A stretch of 64,000 bases of DNA from the NCBI GenBank assembly GCA_964446655.1, contig CAYUPL010000002.1:1-64000 (forward strand), given 5' to 3'. This document shows, piece by piece, positions 60,941 to 64,000 of this stretch. Position 1 is the first letter of the stretch. Each line of letters opens with the position of its first letter. Source of the DNA: Desulfopila_A sp964446655 (GTDB lineage Bacteria; Desulfobacterota; Desulfobulbia; Desulfobulbales; Desulfocapsaceae). The notes below the pieces were generated by a model, which saw only the letters and a list, made by a program, of their open reading frames with translations, was not told the origin of the DNA and did no database searches. The translations under genes and the position numbers were made by a program.

Positions 60941-63292
60941 ATGATGCAAAAGTATTCCTCGCCGGAAGGTGACGCCGGAAAAAAGGCGATTGAACAGATG
61001 CGACAGGCTGAACAGAAAAGAGCATCAGTGCGATTTGCACATGGCCTGGAAGAACTGAAACACGGCAGAATGACGATTCTTGCAAATTCTGAGTTTACCG
61101 GCAAATTGGCCGCATATATTTACGAACAATTCAGCAAGGAAAATGATTCTGATGTATTGATCTATATAGAAACTCTCCTGGTGAATATAAGCTCAAAAAT
61201 GCACGGCACTACTATTATCTCGATACTGGATGAACTCTGTTTATTGTGTCAAAAAGGATATAATATTAAGCTTATGCAGTCCTTCTGCACAAAAATTGTG
61301 GAGAGGTTGGCAGACACGGATACCCCGTTAGCAGTCACCGAAACCATGGCGAGATTTCTGGCGCACTCCTGTAGCATATTTGTGCGAAGCAATAAATGGA
61401 GCGATTTTGAAAATCTTACTACTGTTTTGTGGAAGGTGCGGGATCGCGGTTTGCAGACTAAAGATGGTAAAACTTTACCGTTCCAAACTGTTTTTTCTCA
61501 AATAGCCCAGAAAGATGTTGTGGAAAAGATTCTGCAAACATACAAAAAAGGTGATGATGCACAAAAGATTCTAGCGCGGAAAACCTTATCTTTTTTAGGC
61601 CAGGAAGCTATTCTTTACCTTCTGAATCGTCTGGTTTTCAGCAAAGAAAAAGATGAACGTTTTACTCTGATGGGACTGATCGCCGGATTTGGAGACGAAA
61701 TTGAAGAGACTCTTCGGGTATTTATGGAAGAAGACCTTCCCTGGTATGCGGTCAGAAACCTGATCATGCTTATTGGGAAAACAGGTAAATCCGAATACTA
61801 TCAAATTGTTGAAGGATACCTTGTCCATCCTGATGTGCGGGTACAGAAGCAGGTGGTGTCATGTATTGTAAAACTTGGCGGTCGGGAAGTGGAAAAACGT
61901 CTGGTTCAGGCATTGCCTGTTGTTGAAGACGAAGTGAAGCTCAAACTGATAATGCAGTTAAGTACCTACTGTAGTGAAGATACAGCAGATGGATTGATTG
62001 ATGTCCTGCATCGGCGTGATACCTATCCCGAGAAAATTCGTGGAGAGATACTCTATATGACCTGTATCAGTTTGCGATCATATCCATTTACAAAAGTCGT
62101 GAACATTCTCAAACATCTCCGCAAAGATAATTCTCTGGTGGGCAGTGCAAAAGAAAAACTTCGTATCGCAATAGATGAAACAATCAGCAAATTAGAACCG
62201 AGAATACGGCATTTGTCGAAAGAAGAAAAGGCTGATGCAGAGGCGCTGAGTTTTAACTTTGAGCCTGAAAATGGAGATATTGCAACAGGGGGAACCGACG
62301 AGTTTCTCGCCGAGATTGAGGGGATGCGCTCTACCGGAAAGATAGAAAAGGCAACCGCGCTCCTTTATAAAAAAATAATTGATTTAGCCCGGTCGAGAAA
62401 TTTCGAAGCGGCAGAGACGTTCAGGGACAAACTGCTTGAGATAAATCCAGACGCATTGCAGGATGTCATTCGCGTTGCTGAAATTATAGAAGAAGAGAAA
62501 AATTCTCCTCGCACCAGCGTTCAGGTAGAGATTTGGGATGAGTTATTTGAAAAACTATCAAGCGCTGAATATGAGTATATTCTCAACTCGTTGCGCACGG
62601 AACATTATATAAAGGAGGAAAAAATCGTCTCTCTCGGGCAAATAGACCCGTGTCTCTACTTCCTTAACTCCGGCGCGATCCGTTTAAGCTGTAACAGCGG
62701 AGCCAGAGAATTCTTTTTAAAACGGATGATGCCCGGTGATGTTATCGGAACAGGCCCCTTTTTTTCGGCGTCCATTTGGACTGTCAATATGGTTGCCTTG
62801 CAGGAAACTAAAGTGCACGTGTTGAGAAGAGATCTTTTTATTCAATCTCTAAAAAACTTCTCCGATCTTGAAACAAAAATTCGTACTTTTTGCAAAGGAA
62901 AGGATACGATACCGGAGCTGGTGAAGATATCCGGCAGGGATCGGCGTGATTTTGCCAGGTATCCAGTAACCGTGACAGTGAGAAACATCCTCCTTGACCT
63001 CTATGGCGATAAGAGTGGCCAGCGAAGTTTTCAGGGCGAATTGATAGATATTTCACGGGGGGGGTTATCGTTTTCTATCCGAATCTCAAACAAGGAAAAT
63101 GCTCAGCTGCTTCTTGGCAGACAGATTATCTCTGAAATCAACCTGAAAGGAAAAAATGTGCTCAGGTGTTTTGGTCTCATTGTTGCCGTGAATTATCTGC
63201 AAAGCATCGTAAAAGAATTTACTGTGCATACGAAGTTCTATACGGAGCTGGAGCAACACCAGGTCACCGATGTTCTTAATATGGTAATCTGA
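60941..63292 (+). CDS. HEAT-repeat, cNMP-type and PilZ domain protein
   Basis: A 783-residue cytoplasmic protein I cannot name. The N-terminal two thirds is helical, with HEAT-like repeats (about 215-430; for example LARKTLSFLGQEAILYLLNR, HPDVRVQKQVVSCIVKLGG). Residues of about 535-650 resemble a cyclic-nucleotide-binding fold (YILNSLRTEHYIKEEKIVSL, MMPGDVIGTGPFFSASIWTV). The C-terminal PilZ domain has the c-di-GMP-binding RxxxR at 669-673 in RRDFARYP and D-x-S-x-x-G at 703-708 (DISRGG), so binding of c-di-GMP is likely. Role unknown, perhaps motility or surface control. Confidence 0.8.
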   Translation: MMQKYSSPEGDAGKKAIEQMRQAEQKRASVRFAHGLEELKHGRMTILANSEFTGKLAAYIYEQFSKENDSDVLIYIETLLVNISSKMHGTTIISILDELCLLCQKGYNIKLMQSFCTKIVERLADTDTPLAVTETMARFLAHSCSIFVRSNKWSDFENLTTVLWKVRDRGLQTKDGKTLPFQTVFSQIAQKDVVEKILQTYKKGDDAQKILARKTLSFLGQEAILYLLNRLVFSKEKDERFTLMGLIAGFGDEIEETLRVFMEEDLPWYAVRNLIMLIGKTGKSEYYQIVEGYLVHPDVRVQKQVVSCIVKLGGREVEKRLVQALPVVEDEVKLKLIMQLSTYCSEDTADGLIDVLHRRDTYPEKIRGEILYMTCISLRSYPFTKVVNILKHLRKDNSLVGSAKEKLRIAIDETISKLEPRIRHLSKEEKADAEALSFNFEPENGDIATGGTDEFLAEIEGMRSTGKIEKATALLYKKIIDLARSRNFEAAETFRDKLLEINPDALQDVIRVAEIIEEEKNSPRTSVQVEIWDELFEKLSSAEYEYILNSLRTEHYIKEEKIVSLGQIDPCLYFLNSGAIRLSCNSGAREFFLKRMMPGDVIGTGPFFSASIWTVNMVALQETKVHVLRRDLFIQSLKNFSDLETKIRTFCKGKDTIPELVKISGRDRRDFARYPVTVTVRNILLDLYGDKSGQRSFQGELIDISRGGLSFSIRISNKENAQLLLGRQIISEINLKGKNVLRCFGLIVAVNYLQSIVKEFTVHTKFYTELEQHQVTDVLNMVI

Positions 63293-63342
63293 ACGGATAT
63301 CATGTTGGGCGGATTTAACATATTTATCTCTTTGTCTTGCTT

Positions 63343-64000
63343 ATGTTGAAAATAGGGAACTTGACTATTTACCCTCCGCTGGCGCTCGCGCCAATGGTTG
63401 GATTATCACACTCCGCCCTGCGCAGCTTGCTTCTTGAACTTGGAGGAGTTGGACTTCTTTTTACTGAAATGCTTTCCGCCAAGAGGCTCCCCCAGGACAA
63501 CGAAAGAGTCTCACCGTGCCTGATCCGATCAGAAGAGGAATATCCTCTTTTTTATCAAGTTTTTCTAAATGATCCTGCTTGTGTAAGCGCGGCGGTGGAT
63601 AAACTGCATGCGTTGGGGGTACACGGAATAGACATCAACCTTGGCTGTCCGGCACCCAAATTACGAAAACGGGGAGCTGGTTGCTTTCTGGCAAAAGATC
63701 AGTCGGCGGTTGCTGCAGTCATTGCCGCTTTTAGAAAAATGACCGACCTGCCTCTTTCGGTAAAAATCAGGCTTGGAGAAAGTAATGAAGAAACCCAGTA
63801 CTTGAACTTATGCCGGCTGATCGAGGGGCAGGGCGCTGATTGCTTAACCATCCATGCCCGGTTCAACGATGATAAGTTCTGCAGAAAACCGAAATGGACC
63901 TGGATTGCCAAAGCTAAAGAAGCGATTTCAATCCCTATCATCGCCAATGGGGGGATTTTTTCAGTTGAAGATGCAGAGAATTGTCTGCGGATATCCGGAG
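63343..64000 (+). CDS. tRNA-dihydrouridine synthase (Dus family), 3' end cut by window
   Basis: Flavin enzyme that reduces uridines in tRNA. About 219 residues are visible. Seen: APMVGLSHSALRSLL, YPLFYQVFLNDP, GIDINLGCPAPKLRKRGAGC (the Cys of GCP is the catalytic proton donor), LSVKIRLGE, LTIHAR and IIANGGIFS. The gene runs off the window end. Start ATG 63343 with no strong ribosome-binding site; it follows the PilZ gene after 50 bases and may be coupled to it. Confidence 0.92.
   Translation, partial: MLKIGNLTIYPPLALAPMVGLSHSALRSLLLELGGVGLLFTEMLSAKRLPQDNERVSPCLIRSEEEYPLFYQVFLNDPACVSAAVDKLHALGVHGIDINLGCPAPKLRKRGAGCFLAKDQSAVAAVIAAFRKMTDLPLSVKIRLGESNEETQYLNLCRLIEGQGADCLTIHARFNDDKFCRKPKWTWIAKAKEAISIPIIANGGIFSVEDAENCLRISG

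Noticed and set aside
1..64000. CRISPR arrays, insertion sequences, prophage genes, tRNA or rRNA genes
   Set aside because: No spaced direct repeats, transposase-like or phage-like reading frames, or tRNA-like folds were found in reading through.

Overview
The window looks like the chromosome of a motile, Gram-negative deltaproteobacterium, most likely of the Desulfobulbaceae/Desulfotalea type. This is an inference from gene content: a large delta-style flagellar cluster with flhF-flhG-fliA at its end, sigma-54 control, a long-form HisG, and a manganese-dependent pyrophosphatase. No 16S gene or tRNA is present to settle it. No transposase, prophage, CRISPR array or tRNA gene was seen.

Region 1 (1-25845, all on the minus strand) is a nearly complete set of flagellar basal body, export, motor and hook genes. 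Read in the direction of transcription, a sigma-54-type promoter (25830-25845) precedes a periplasmic TPR protein. Then come flgB, flgC, fliE, fliF, fliG, fliH, fliI, fliJ, a MotE-like gene, fliK, flgD and flgE, ending at a clear terminator (12238-12275). A second block has its own candidate sigma-54 site (12087-12102): motA, motB, fliL, fliM, fliN, fliO, fliP, fliQ, fliR, flhB, flhA, flhF, flhG and fliA, with fliA cut by the window edge.

Region 2 (26166-38272) is signalling. On the plus strand lie a CheY, two stand-alone CheX-type phosphatases and a large protein with two CheC/CheX-like domains and a receiver-like tail that lacks the phosphate-accepting Asp. Facing them is a sigma-54 response regulator, which is a good candidate activator of the flagellar promoters, with an upstream cyclic-nucleotide-binding protein. 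A secreted nuclease gene separates these from a minus-strand chemotaxis operon, cheA-cheW-cheB-cheR plus a receiver protein. CheA is unusually large, with two CheW-like modules and a C-terminal receiver. No chemoreceptor gene lies in the window.

Region 3 (38403-49691) is housekeeping: an FKBP-type prolyl isomerase, hisI-hisG, engB, lepA, rpoH, a very large TPR/beta-barrel outer-membrane protein resembling PelB, greA, and a FadR-like TetR repressor with a palindromic operator.

Region 4 (49746-64000) contains a PurD-PurE fusion, a Sua5/YrdC protein, an orphan Hpt protein, ettA, a lytic transglycosylase, an M18 aminopeptidase, a SprA-like putative metalloprotease, an unknown membrane-anchored protein, ppaC, a small S4 protein, a lipoprotein, a HEAT/cNMP/PilZ protein, and the start of a tRNA-dihydrouridine synthase gene.

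The most unusual parts are the CheY/CheX/tandem-CheC-pseudoreceiver cluster, placing a TPR gene first in the sigma-54 flagellar operon, and the HEAT-cNMP-PilZ protein. I did not find a clearly new defence or mobile system.
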